Assembly: GCA_016208845.1 (NCBI GenBank)
Contig: JACQXH010000068.1
Coordinates: 1-14,526, forward strand
DNA from: Nitrospirota bacterium
Lineage (GTDB): Bacteria > Nitrospirota > Thermodesulfovibrionia > UBA6902 > BMS3Bbin08
DNA: 14,526 nt
Direction: 5' to 3'
Shown: one piece after another, positions 1-5,353 of the stretch
Numbering within the stretch: the first letter of the stretch is position 1
Layout of the letters: every line of letters starts with the position of its first letter
Program-made: the position numbers and the translations under genes
Notes under the pieces: model-generated
Databases searched by the model: none
The model's input: the letters and a program-made list of their open reading frames with translations, nothing else
What the model was told of the DNA's origin: nothing

Positions 1-142
1 AGGCATGGTCTTTACAATTGAACCCGGAATATATCTGCCGGACTTCGGAGGCATCAGGATAGAAGATATGGTCTCAGTCGCCGGCCATGGCGCAGAGGTG
101 TTAACTGCCCTGCCGGGAAAATTAAAAATAATCCAGGGGTGA
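1..142 (+). CDS. M24 metallopeptidase (Xaa-Pro aminopeptidase type), C-terminal end only
   Basis: The last 46 codons of a gene that begins before the window, read from base 2 and ending in TGA at 140-142. The peptide holds FTIEPGIY and GGIRIEDMV, the two C-terminal glutamate motifs of the M24 'pita-bread' fold; these glutamates bind the two catalytic metal ions. Members of this family remove an N-terminal residue in front of proline in the cytoplasm. Five bases separate it from the elongation factor P start, so the two are probably co-transcribed. An M24 peptidase (yqhT/pepQ type) just before efp and accB-accC is a known arrangement, for example in Bacillus. PepP and PepQ subtypes cannot be told apart from this fragment. 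Confidence 0.9.
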   Translation, partial: GMVFTIEPGIYLPDFGGIRIEDMVSVAGHGAEVLTALPGKLKIIQG

Positions 143-147
143 AGTGA

Positions 148-708
148 GTGATATCAACAAGTGAGTTCAGAAAAGGCGCTAAGATCGAGATCAAGGGTGA
201 TCCCTATGATATAATCGACTTCCAGCATGTGAAGATCGGGCGGGGCGGTGCCACAGTCAGGACCAAGATAAAGAACATGCGTACAGGAAGCATTGTAGAG
301 GAATCATTTAAAGGCGGAGAAAAATTTAATACTCCCAACCTTGAGGAAAGGGCTGTACAATATTTGTATAATCAGGACGGGATGTACTATTTTATGGATA
401 CGGAAACTTTTGAACAAGCCCCGCTGAGCCTGGACCAGTTGGGCGATAACATGAATTTCATAAAAGAAAATATGGTAGTGAATATTCTTTACCACAGCGG
501 TTCCCCGCTAACGATAGAGCTGCCCATATTTGTGGAATTGAAAATTGTAAAGTCCGATCCCGGACTAAAAGGCGATACAGCCAGCGGCGGAAGCAAGCCG
601 GCCAAGCTTGAGACCGGGTTAACCGTAAAAGTTCCCCTTCATATTAATGAAGGAGATGTTATAAAGGTTGATACGAGGACGTCCGGATATGTTGAGAGGG
701 TGAGATAG
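148..708 (+). CDS. efp: Translation elongation factor P
   Basis: A 186-residue EF-P, the usual length for the family. It binds between the P and E sites of the ribosome and relieves stalling at polyproline. All three beta-barrel parts are present: the KOW-like N-domain with the loop DFQHVKIGRGGATVRTK, the middle OB domain, and the C-terminal OB domain ending VDTRTSGYVERVR. The start is GTG at 148, supported by AGGGG at 135-139; no ATG lies nearby. The loop-tip residue, which contacts the P-site tRNA and is usually modified, is Arg32 here. Most bacteria have Lys (Lys34 in E. coli), while the EarP-rhamnosylated group has Arg in a differently built loop. No modification enzyme gene (earP, epmA, epmB, ymfI) is visible in the window. 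Confidence 0.97.
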   Translation: MISTSEFRKGAKIEIKGDPYDIIDFQHVKIGRGGATVRTKIKNMRTGSIVEESFKGGEKFNTPNLEERAVQYLYNQDGMYYFMDTETFEQAPLSLDQLGDNMNFIKENMVVNILYHSGSPLTIELPIFVELKIVKSDPGLKGDTASGGSKPAKLETGLTVKVPLHINEGDVIKVDTRTSGYVERVR

Positions 709-779
709 CTGTTAGTTTTCAGTTGTCAGACTAAAGACTATTGTAATGTCCGTAACAGTTATTTGCATTTTCAAGTAGT

Positions 780-843
780 GTCATTCTGGCTTGTCCAGAA
801 TCTTTCCATTTTAAAAGAAGGATTCCCGACAAGCGGGAATGAC
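780..843 (+). repeat. Twin-hairpin inverted repeat, copy 1
   Basis: A 64-base intergenic element whose ends are inverted copies of each other: GTCATTC at the left and GAATGAC at the right. Each arm is itself a hairpin: TTCTGG-CTTGT-CCAGAA on the left, ATTCCCG-ACAAG-CGGGAAT on the right. Where the two arms differ (TGG/CCA against CCG/CGG) the changes are paired, so both stems stay intact. The second hairpin resembles the ATTCCC-N-GGGAAT dRS3 type of repeat of Neisseria. A related copy lies at 14078-14157. The rest of the gap 709-921 shows no gene. Confidence 0.75.
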
Positions 844-921
844 AAATTGGTGTAAACTTATTTATGAGATAAGACAATGGCAAAAACTATCGGATAACAA
901 CTTTAAAACAGGAAGAAGAAA

Positions 922-1368
922 ATGGAAATCGATGAGATCAAAAAACTGATTGAGCTTTTGAAGGAAACAGACATTTCCGAGCTCCAGATCGAGAGGGACG
1001 GGGCCAAGGTCCGGATAAAGAGGGAGCGTTTCATGCCCTCGTTCGAGATCACGCCTCAAACAAGACAGCAGGTCTCTCCGGCTGAGACCAAAGCTGAGGC
1101 AAAAGAGAGGGAAGAGGCACAGCGCCTTGTAACCATCACATCGCCCATTGTCGGCATATTTCACAGGTCACCGGCGCCCGGCGCCCCCCCGTTCATTGAG
1201 GCCGGCGGTATGGCAAAAAAAGGACAGGTTCTTTGTATTATTGAAGCAATGAAGCTGATGAATGAGATCGAGAGCGATACTGATGGAATTGTAGCAAAGA
1301 TCCTTGTAGAAAACGGTCAGCCGGTGGAATACGGAGAACCCCTGTTCCTAATAGAACCGGCACAATAA
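922..1368 (+). CDS. accB: Biotin carboxyl carrier protein of acetyl-CoA carboxylase
   Basis: A 148-residue BCCP, typical length. The biotinyl domain (about residues 70-147) carries the motif EAMKLMNEI with the biotin-accepting lysine at 111. It also has the bacterial 'thumb' insertion (SPAPGAPPFIEAGG, about 83-96) that marks AccB rather than other biotinyl domains. The N-terminal helix (MEIDEIKKLIELLKETDI) and an Ala/Glu-rich linker (about 50-68) are as usual. Biotin on this protein shuttles carboxylate from AccC to the carboxyltransferase in the first step of fatty acid synthesis. ATG at 922 is preceded by AGGAAGAAG. It pairs with accC, 85 bases downstream across a hairpin repeat. Confidence 0.97.
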   Translation: MEIDEIKKLIELLKETDISELQIERDGAKVRIKRERFMPSFEITPQTRQQVSPAETKAEAKEREEAQRLVTITSPIVGIFHRSPAPGAPPFIEAGGMAKKGQVLCIIEAMKLMNEIESDTDGIVAKILVENGQPVEYGEPLFLIEPAQ

Positions 1369-1372
1369 AAAG

Positions 1373-1443
1373 ACGTAATGCGTAATGGGTAATGAGTGAT
1401 AAGTACCCAAAACTCATAACTCATTACGGATCACGCTTTACGT
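1373..1443 (+). repeat. Heptamer inverted repeat between accB and accC
   Basis: A near-palindrome with 32-base arms (1373-1404 and 1412-1443) around a 7-base loop; 26 of 32 positions pair. Each arm is a run of 7-base units: on the left GTAAT recurs at 1375, 1382 and 1389, then GTGAT at 1396; on the right the ACTCAT unit recurs at 1412 and 1419 and the AC of later units falls at 1426, 1433 and 1440. It fills almost the whole accB-accC gap and would form a long hairpin in the mRNA. There is no following T-run, so it is not a standard terminator. It could affect the AccB:AccC ratio or mRNA stability; that is inference. Confidence 0.85.
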
Positions 1444-1453
1444 TTAAGAAAAT

Positions 1454-2806
1454 ATGGCACTTTTCAGGAAACTCCTCATAGCAAACAGAAGCGAGATCGC
1501 GGTCAGGATCATCCGGGCCTGTAAGGAACTGGGCATAAAGACAGTGGCAGTTTATTCTGCCGCTGATAAGGAAGCCCTCCACGTGATGCTCGCTGACGAG
1601 TCTATCTGCATCGGCCCGGCGTCTTCTTCCCAGAGCTATCTGAACATTCCGGCGATTATCAGCGCTGCGGAAATCACTGACGCTGAGGCGGTCCACCCCG
1701 GTTATGGTTTCCTTGCTGAAAACCCCCATTTTGCAGAGGCATGCATGACATCAGGCATAACGTTTGTCGGGCCGACGACTGAAACTATCCGTCTTGGCGG
1801 AGATAAGGCAAAGGCAAGACAGATCATGAAGAGAAAAGGCATACCTGTCGTCCCCGGAAGCGACGGCCCTATTTTAGATGAGGAGGCCGCGCTAAAGATA
1901 ATAAAGAAGATAGGTGTTCCCGTGATAATCAAGGCTTCTTCAGGCGGCGGCGGAAAAGGCATGAGGATAGTGAACGATGAAAAGGATCTGAATCAGGCAT
2001 ATCACATGGCCCAGCGCGAGGCGCTTGCCAGCTTTGGGAGCGGAGAGTTATACATTGAAAAATTTATTCCCGAGATGAGGCACGTAGAGGTCCAGATACT
2101 TGCAGACCATAAGGGTAATGTAGTGCACCTCGGTGAAAGGGACTGCTCTATACAGCGCAGGCATCAGAAGCTCATCGAGGAATCTCCATATATACTGGCC
2201 ACTCCCCAGTTCAGGAAAAAGATAGGAGAACTTGCGGTAAAAGCCGCTAAGGCCATGAGATACAGGAATGCCGGAACAGTGGAATTCATCGTTGAAAGTT
2301 CGGGCGATATTTATTTTATGGAGATAAATACGAGGATACAGGTTGAGCACCCTGTTACGGAAATGATAACCGGCGTGGACCTGATAAAAGAGCAGATAAA
2401 GATCGCTTCCGGAGAACCGCTTTCATTCAGGCAGCAGGATATTAAGTTCTCAGGACACAGCATGGAATGCAGGATCAATGCTGAAGATCCGGACAGGTTC
2501 ATTCCGTGTCCGGGCAGATTGACGATGTTCATACCGCCCGGAGGCCCCGGCATAAGAGTGGACACAGCGGCATATTGCGGATGGGTTATCCCGCCGCATT
2601 ATGATTCCCTTATCGCAAAGCTCATTTCCTACGGTAAGGACCGGCAGGAGGCCGTTGTAAGGATGCGCAGGGCGCTGAGCGAATTTAAAATAGAGGGCAT
2701 CAGGACGACGATACCGTTTTTCATGAAGGTGCTTGAGGACCCTGATTTTCTTTCCGGGAATTTCAATACAAATTTTATTGATAAGAACATCAATATAGCT
2801 AAATAG
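1454..2806 (+). CDS. accC: Biotin carboxylase subunit of acetyl-CoA carboxylase
   Basis: A 450-residue biotin carboxylase, full length for AccC. It uses ATP and bicarbonate to carboxylate the biotin on AccB. In order: N-terminal Rossmann-like domain (1-115; FRKLLIANRSEIAVRIIRA), ATP-grasp domain (about 115-330) with GDKAKAR (Lys118), Lys160, the glycine-rich loop GGGGKGM (164-170), ERDCSIQRRHQKLIEE (228-243), and the metal and catalytic stretch MEINTRIQVEHPVTE (289-303), then the C-terminal domain. All expected catalytic residues are visible. ATG at 1454 has only a weak purine-rich leader (AAGAAAAT), unlike accB, so expression may depend on the upstream gene. No accA or accD is in the window. 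Confidence 0.98.
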   Translation: MALFRKLLIANRSEIAVRIIRACKELGIKTVAVYSAADKEALHVMLADESICIGPASSSQSYLNIPAIISAAEITDAEAVHPGYGFLAENPHFAEACMTSGITFVGPTTETIRLGGDKAKARQIMKRKGIPVVPGSDGPILDEEAALKIIKKIGVPVIIKASSGGGGKGMRIVNDEKDLNQAYHMAQREALASFGSGELYIEKFIPEMRHVEVQILADHKGNVVHLGERDCSIQRRHQKLIEESPYILATPQFRKKIGELAVKAAKAMRYRNAGTVEFIVESSGDIYFMEINTRIQVEHPVTEMITGVDLIKEQIKIASGEPLSFRQQDIKFSGHSMECRINAEDPDRFIPCPGRLTMFIPPGGPGIRVDTAAYCGWVIPPHYDSLIAKLISYGKDRQEAVVRMRRALSEFKIEGIRTTIPFFMKVLEDPDFLSGNFNTNFIDKNINIAK

Positions 2807-2858
2807 GGTTCGAGGGATTAAGCCACAAAATGTAAAAATGTTGATTTAAGTCAGGTTG

Positions 2859-2936
2859 TTTAGTCTGTTAGTCTGTAGTCAGTTAGCTGAAAAACTAAAT
2901 ACATACAGACTATTTACCTAAGCCCCTACAGACTAT
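2859..2936 (+). repeat. Imperfect inverted repeat with TAGTCTG units
   Basis: Lies in the accC-thiE gap. The left arm (2859-2890) repeats TAGTCTG or close variants every 7-8 bases; the right arm (2903-2936) holds two copies of CAGACTA on the same strand, so the arms are inverted. Pairing is looser than in the accB-accC element, with small insertions. It looks like a decayed member of the same kind of element. No other gene is visible in 2807-2982. Confidence 0.55.
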
Positions 2937-2982
2937 CTGCCTGAGCAGTTACAATCAGGGAATTAATTGTTCTACCGCTTTT

Positions 2983-3684
2983 TTGATATTTGATTTTAAT
3001 TTATTTTACTTGAACTTTGTCTTGAAAAACCTGTTCACAAAAAAAAACGCATTGTACCTCATCACAGACAGGTCCATATCCGGGACCGGTCATGAAACCG
3101 TGGCCAGGCAGGCGCTTGGAGCCGGCATCAGGACCATTCAACTAAGGGAAAAGACCATGTCCGGGAGAGAGCTGTATGCGTTGGCGCTTTCAATAAGAAA
3201 AATTACCCGGAAATTCAATGCAGCTTTGATCATAAATGACCACGTTGATATCGCTCTTGCTGTGGATGCTGACGGCGTTCATATCGGGCAGGATGATATG
3301 CCGTTGCACGAAGCAAGGAATATACTGGGAACGCATAAAACAATAGGGGTCTCAACGCACAGCCTGAAGCAGGCGGTCAATGCAGAGAGGGAAGGGGCTG
3401 ATTACATTGGTTTTGGCCCTGTATATAAAACAGCAACAAAAGATGCCGGCCGGCCTAAGGGGATTAATGGCTTGATAGAAATAAAAAAGCATATTAAAAT
3501 ACCTCTTGTAGCAATTGGAGGCATAACCCCTGAGAACGTTCCGCTTGTATTTCAGGGAGGGGCAGATGCAGCTGCGGTTATATCCGGCATTATAACCGGA
3601 GATATCAGGGATAATGTGAAGAAATATTTTTCAGCGATGAAAAATATTGGTTCATTCGTGAATAAGCTGAAAACATGTAAATAA
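2983..3684 (+). CDS. thiE: Thiamine phosphate synthase
   Basis: Joins the pyrimidine (HMP-PP) and thiazole (THZ-P) halves to make thiamine phosphate in the cytoplasm. A TIM-barrel protein with the ThiE signatures: LYLITDR (24-30), TIQLREK (51-57), INDHVDIALAVDADGVHIGQDD (84-105, metal and pyrophosphate side), GVSTHS (122-127), GFGPVYKTATK (143-153) and VAIGGI (176-181). The 233-residue frame is longer than the usual 205-215. The conserved part begins near residue 22, and there is no ATG before it. The TTG at 2983 is the outermost start; TTG at 3010 or 3022 would give a more normal length. None has a clear ribosome binding site, so the start is uncertain. I see no TPP riboswitch upstream and no other thi gene beside it. 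Confidence 0.95.
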   Translation: MIFDFNLFYLNFVLKNLFTKKNALYLITDRSISGTGHETVARQALGAGIRTIQLREKTMSGRELYALALSIRKITRKFNAALIINDHVDIALAVDADGVHIGQDDMPLHEARNILGTHKTIGVSTHSLKQAVNAEREGADYIGFGPVYKTATKDAGRPKGINGLIEIKKHIKIPLVAIGGITPENVPLVFQGGADAAAVISGIITGDIRDNVKKYFSAMKNIGSFVNKLKTCK

Positions 3685-3694
3685 ACACAGACCC

Positions 3695-3730
3695 GCCTGC
3701 TCGGACACGAGTCGTACCGACCGGACGGGC
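3695..3730 (+). repeat. GC-rich imperfect inverted repeat downstream of thiE
   Basis: GCCTGCTCGG (3695-3704) and CCGGACGGGC (3721-3730) pair at 7 of 10 positions around a 16-base loop. The element sits between short CACAGA/CACAGAGG pieces (3686-3691 and 3744-3751) and may have been inserted into a CACAGAGG-type repeat like the one at 14306-14360. Low certainty. Confidence 0.35.
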
Positions 3731-3752
3731 AGGGACATGGAGGCACAGAGGA

Positions 3753-3806
3753 AAATGAGAAATAAGAGACAGGATATTTTTACTTCCAATTTCTTATTTC
3801 TCATTT
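3753..3806 (+). repeat. Heptamer inverted repeat upstream of the binding-protein gene
   Basis: Perfect 14-base arms, AAATGAGAAATAAG at 3753-3766 and its reverse complement at 3793-3806, around a 26-base spacer. Both arms have a 7-base period: the right side has ATTT at 3789, 3796 and 3803. Same layout as the elements at 1373-1443 and 6871-6963 but with a different unit. It lies 110 bases before the binding-protein start and could also end thiE transcripts, though no T-run follows. Confidence 0.75.
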
Positions 3807-3918
3807 AGGTCTCAGTGACCCAGTGGTTTTATAAGGTGTTTTTAAACTTAAATGCGAGACAGGGAAAATAATATAAAGCCAGTGAAAGTCTGTGGCAAAA
3901 TACAAAAAGGAGGACACT

Positions 3919-4623
3919 ATGCTTCGTAAATTCTTATTGATCATTTTCACATTTATTTTTATCGCCGGATGCGTCAAGAAAGATGAGAATGTAATAAAGA
4001 TCGGGATCGCGGGGCCCATGACCGGCGACCAGGCGAAGATGGGCATGGATTTCAGGAACGGTGTGACTATTGCAACAGAAGAATGGAACAACAGAGGCGG
4101 AGTTCTCGGTAAAAAGATCGAGCTTGTTATCGGCGATGATCAAAGGGACCCAAAACAGGCTGTTTCGGTTGCGAATAAGTTAGTCAACCAGGGAGCGGCA
4201 GGCGTGATCGGACATTTCAATTCAAGCTGTTCCATCCCTGCGTCTGACGTATACAGCCGTAACAATATACCGATGATCACCCCGGCTTCTACCAATCCTG
4301 AGCTCACAGATAAGGGCAATTACGGCGTATTCAGGGTCTGCGGCCGTGATGACCAGCAGGGCAAGGTGGCAGCTGACTATGTAATTTCACAGCTGAAGAT
4401 AAAGAGGATAGCTGTAATCAATGACAAGACCACTTATGGAAAGGGACTATCAGATGAATTCAGGAAATTTATTGGCGATAAGTCAGAGGTCGTTTACTAC
4501 GGCAGCATAATACAGGGCGACAAAGACTTTAAATCAGTCCTTAGGATTAACGGTTCCGTTCATGAGCGGAGACGGGGTCATAGACCCGAAGTTCATCGAG
4601 ATAGCAGGCGCGGAGGCGGCTGA
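3919..4623 (+). CDS. Branched-chain amino acid-type ABC binding lipoprotein, N-terminal part (broken)
   Basis: The N-terminal two-thirds of a LivJ/LivK-type periplasmic binding protein (peripla_BP_6 family). ATG at 3919 follows AAGGAGG at 3907-3913. A lipoprotein signal ends in FIAGC (Cys18). Family motifs follow: KIGIAGPMTGDQAKMG (27-42), then NRGGVLGKKIELVIGDDQ (58-75), PKQAVSVANKLV (78-89), GVIGHFNSS (95-103), IPMITPAST (117-125) and IAVINDKTTYGKGL (164-177). Homology stops at about residue 208 (GDKDFKSVL); the last 27 or so residues are out of frame and Arg-rich. The true continuation is in another frame from about 4545. Roughly 30 codons expected at this point are absent, so a deletion with a frame change has occurred. 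No livHMGF permease genes are nearby. The ligand cannot be told. Confidence 0.9.
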   Translation: MLRKFLLIIFTFIFIAGCVKKDENVIKIGIAGPMTGDQAKMGMDFRNGVTIATEEWNNRGGVLGKKIELVIGDDQRDPKQAVSVANKLVNQGAAGVIGHFNSSCSIPASDVYSRNNIPMITPASTNPELTDKGNYGVFRVCGRDDQQGKVAADYVISQLKIKRIAVINDKTTYGKGLSDEFRKFIGDKSEVVYYGSIIQGDKDFKSVLRINGSVHERRRGHRPEVHRDSRRGGG

Positions 4624-4939
4624 AGGAACGTATCTTACATTCAGCCCTGACCCTGTCAATATACCAACTGCCAAAGCATTCATCGGGAATTACCAGAAAA
4701 AATTCGGAGAGCTCGGCCCTTATTCCATTTACGCCTATGATGCAATGAACATAATGTTATCAGCCATTGAGGCGGCTAAGACAACCGAGGGCAGGGCGGT
4801 AATGGACCTGCTTCATTCAATGGAATTCAGCGGAGCGCTTGGGAAAATTAAATTTGATGCAAAGGGTGATGTCACGGCCTCGCCTTACGTGGTCTGGATC
4901 ACCCGAGGCGGGATGTTTGTGGAGTATTGGAAGCCATGA
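4562..4939 (+). CDS. Branched-chain amino acid-type ABC binding protein, C-terminal part (broken)
   Basis: The second lobe of the same binding protein, in a different frame. Family sequence is recognisable slightly before the ATG at 4562 (GLTVPFMSGDG, from about 4543), then IDPKFIEIAG, EGTYLTFSPDP, YDAMNIMLSAIEAAKT and the C-terminal FDAKGDVTASPYVVWITRGG. There is no ribosome binding site before 4562, so this is unlikely to be an independent gene. With the N-terminal part it spans about 340 codons, against about 370 expected. The segment between the lobes that follows 'DFKSVL' is missing. A terminator follows directly, so the original gene end is intact. Confidence 0.85.
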   Translation: MSGDGVIDPKFIEIAGAEAAEGTYLTFSPDPVNIPTAKAFIGNYQKKFGELGPYSIYAYDAMNIMLSAIEAAKTTEGRAVMDLLHSMEFSGALGKIKFDAKGDVTASPYVVWITRGGMFVEYWKP

Positions 4940-4944
4940 TTCAA

Positions 4945-4982
4945 AGAGGGCGCCCGGAGGCGCCCCCTCTATGGAGTTTTTT
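4945..4982 (+). terminator. Intrinsic terminator after the binding-protein gene
   Basis: A GC-rich stem, AGAGGGCGCC paired with GGCGCCCCCTCT (two-base bulge) around a short loop, followed within a few bases by TTTTTT (4977-4982). It starts 6 bases after the stop codon at 4937-4939. Confidence 0.85.
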
Positions 4983-4989
4983 GAAGATA

Positions 4990-5097
4990 CTACTGAACCT
5001 GCGTCTGATTATTTGCTGCCCTGCCGTTGTTTGTCTCGCTGGACTCGCTCACCGCCCCGCCCCGGTCGGCATAGGCTCCAACGTAGTAGAAACCCAA
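4990..5097 (-). pseudogene. C-terminal remnant of a CARDB-like extracellular domain
   Basis: The - strand frame ending at TAG (4990-4992) reads GFYYVGAYADRGGAVSESSE followed by TNNGRAANNQTQVQ. The pattern YYxGAxAD...xVxESxETNN is characteristic of the last strands of CARDB (cell adhesion-related) domains of secreted proteins. Upstream of about 5097 the frame no longer resembles a CARDB domain; the DNA there belongs to the cysteine/tryptophan ORF in another frame. So this is only a tail, joined to unrelated sequence. It has no start of its own. Family assignment is from memory of the motif. Confidence 0.5.
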
Positions 5098-5231
5098 AAC
5101 GTCCCTGCGATAATCCAGCAGGAATGTCCGTGGTCCGGATACGCGGGGCAACAACCCAGAGTTTTTTCATTTGCTCCGCCTTTTTCCCTTCCGCATTTTT
5201 TGATCTCCCAGCACGATAGCAGCATAAGCAT
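5049..5231 (-). CDS. Small Cys/Trp-rich protein (two-CW type), C-terminus replaced
   Basis: A 60-residue ORF with ATG at 5229-5231 and GAGG about 7 bases before it. The core CWEIKKCGREKGG, then LGCCPAYPDHGHSCWIIAGTF, matches a short bacterial protein type with paired Cys-Trp motifs (Cys7, 13, 27, 28, 38) that I know as two-CW or CWE...CGRE...CPA...CW proteins, often near signalling or redox genes. Function unknown. After AGTF the family normally goes on with a Cys-Gly-Gly stretch and further cysteines. Here the frame instead runs through DNA that encodes a CARDB tail in another frame and stops. So this gene is probably truncated by the same join. It may be transcribed with the lipoprotein gene 122 bases upstream on the same strand. 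Confidence 0.55.
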   Translation of the reverse strand: MLMLLSCWEIKKCGREKGGANEKTLGCCPAYPDHGHSCWIIAGTFWVSTTLEPMPTGAGR

Positions 5232-5263
5232 TAATCCTCTATAAAAAATTAACCATCTCTTGT

Positions 5264-5299
5264 ATTTAAACGTGAATGATGCATGACCGAAGTTTAAAT
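5264..5299. repeat. ATTTAAAC dyad between lipoprotein gene and small ORF
   Basis: ATTTAAAC (5264-5271) and GTTTAAAT (5292-5299) are perfect 8-base inverted arms around a 20-base spacer containing GATGCATG. It may be a transcript-end hairpin for the pilus operon or a protein-binding site; no T-run follows on the - strand. Nothing else is seen in 5232-5353. Confidence 0.45.
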
Positions 5300-5353
5300 G
5301 CAGACTCTTATTTATTAATTATACACGAAACAGAAGGAAACCTGGCGCATTAT

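Noticed and set aside
708..758. CTGTTA / TAACAG pair and TCAGACTAAAGACTA stretch after efp, as another heptamer element or terminator
   Set aside because: Stem is only 6 bp with a 39-base loop, no T-run, and the 7-base phase is weak.
2934..2962. CCTGAGCAGTTACAATCAGG upstream of thiE, as a TPP riboswitch piece
   Set aside because: Only a vague likeness to the conserved CTGAGA and CCTGAT parts; the other helices and the usual GGGG...ACC pattern are not present.
1373..3806. A CRISPR array, given several short repeats in gaps
   Set aside because: Units are 7 bases, contiguous and inverted; there are no 25-40 base direct repeats with unique spacers and no cas genes.
4518..4623. Programmed ribosomal frameshift in the binding-protein gene
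   Set aside because: No slippery site is evident, and a frameshift could not restore the roughly 30 residues that are missing at the join.
4839..5244. Two + strand ORFs of 126 and 105 codons across the terminator and the CARDB/two-CW region
   Set aside because: They run through a clear terminator and read the opposite strand of recognisable - strand fragments; no family likeness and no ribosome binding site.
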